A stretch of DNA of 14,069 nucleotides from an uncultured Sphingomonadales bacterium (GTDB lineage: Bacteria; Pseudomonadota; Alphaproteobacteria; Sphingomonadales; Sphingomonadaceae): contig CAIWFP010000396.1 of the NCBI GenBank assembly GCA_903911985.1, forward strand, positions 1-14,069. The letters run 5' to 3'. The translations under genes were made by a program, and so were the position numbers. This document shows positions 13,875 through 14,069 of the stretch, in pieces (the first letter of the stretch is position 1; each line of letters opens with the position of its first letter). The notes below the pieces were generated by a model, which saw nothing but the letters and a program-made list of their open reading frames with translations, searched no databases and was not told the DNA's origin.

Positions 13875-14069
13875 TCATCCATTCAGCGCATATTGCCGCA
13901 TCAGGTCATACAATGTGGGCCGGCTGATGCCGAGCAGCTTGGCGGTATTGGAGATATTCCCCTCCGCGCGGCTCAGCGCCTGCGCTATCACCCGCCGGTC
14001 CGTTTCCTCGCGGGCGGATTTGAGGTTGAGCGGCAAGGTGCCATCCTCGGCGGGAGAGGCAAGGTCAAG
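13875..14069 (-). CDS. prsR: PrsR-like sigma-54 response regulator, C-terminal part
   Basis: This is the last 64 codons plus stop of a gene that continues beyond the right edge. The visible part has a short linker (LDLASPAEDGTLPLNLK) and a Fis-type helix-turn-helix: VIAQALSRAEGNISNTAKLLGISRPTLYDLMRQYALNG. The ending GISRPTLYDLM is typical of PEP-CTERM-box response regulators (PrsR), NtrC-type activators of sigma-54 promoters that control exopolysaccharide and PEP-CTERM protein genes. The receiver and AAA+ domains cannot be seen, so another NtrC-type activator is possible. It is convergent with the panB-terC run. Confidence 0.75.
   Translation of the reverse strand, partial: LDLASPAEDGTLPLNLKSAREETDRRVIAQALSRAEGNISNTAKLLGISRPTLYDLMRQYALNG

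Overview
The window looks like a chromosomal segment of a GC-rich alphaproteobacterium, most likely a sphingomonad (order Sphingomonadales). This rests on the style of the PhoR/PhoU/PhoB, PanB and APC-permease proteins and on the tail of a PrsR-type regulator at the right edge. Exopolysaccharide/PEP-CTERM regulators of that kind are common in this order. The assignment is from protein recognition, not from a database search.

Left end (1 to about 1983): the end of an integrated mobile element. It has an AT-rich non-coding stretch (1-413), a tyrosine recombinase on the minus strand (414-1769), and a repeat-rich region (about 1785-1925) suggestive of recombinase arm sites. It ends in a 3' fragment of a tRNA-Glu(CTC) gene (1935-1983) whose 5' half is absent. 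That is the expected duplicated attachment site at the distal end of a tRNA-integrated element, so the rest of the element and the intact tRNA should lie to the left, outside the window.

Accessory cluster (about 2119-4272): a shrunken P450-like protein that keeps the heme-cysteine motif but has lost the ExxR and I-helix acid-alcohol motifs. It is translationally coupled (ATGA) to an alpha/beta hydrolase-like protein, and a stand-alone acyl/peptidyl carrier protein is encoded convergently with a 26-bp 3' overlap. Together these look like a small uncharacterised tailoring cassette and are the best candidate for something new.

Signalling and core genes: a CBS-PAS-GGDEF-EAL cyclic-di-GMP protein (4397-6532, minus). 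Divergent from it is a phosphate-control set phoR, phoU, phoB (6775-9794) with no pst transporter genes between phoR and phoU. A clear Pho box overlaps the phoR stop codon, and a weaker one lies upstream of phoR. A cationic amino-acid-type APC permease (9850-11478, minus) is convergent with phoB across a GC-rich hairpin. Then come panB (pantothenate synthesis) and a TerC/DUF475-type membrane protein, co-oriented.

Right end: terC is followed by a short structured region (a dyad, a stem-loop and a strong terminator), a three-copy 15-bp tandem repeat, and the last 64 codons of a PrsR-like sigma-54 response regulator on the minus strand. Short tandem repeats with units of 12 or 15 bp recur both inside genes (GGDEF domain, PhoR tail, TerC C-terminus) and between genes.
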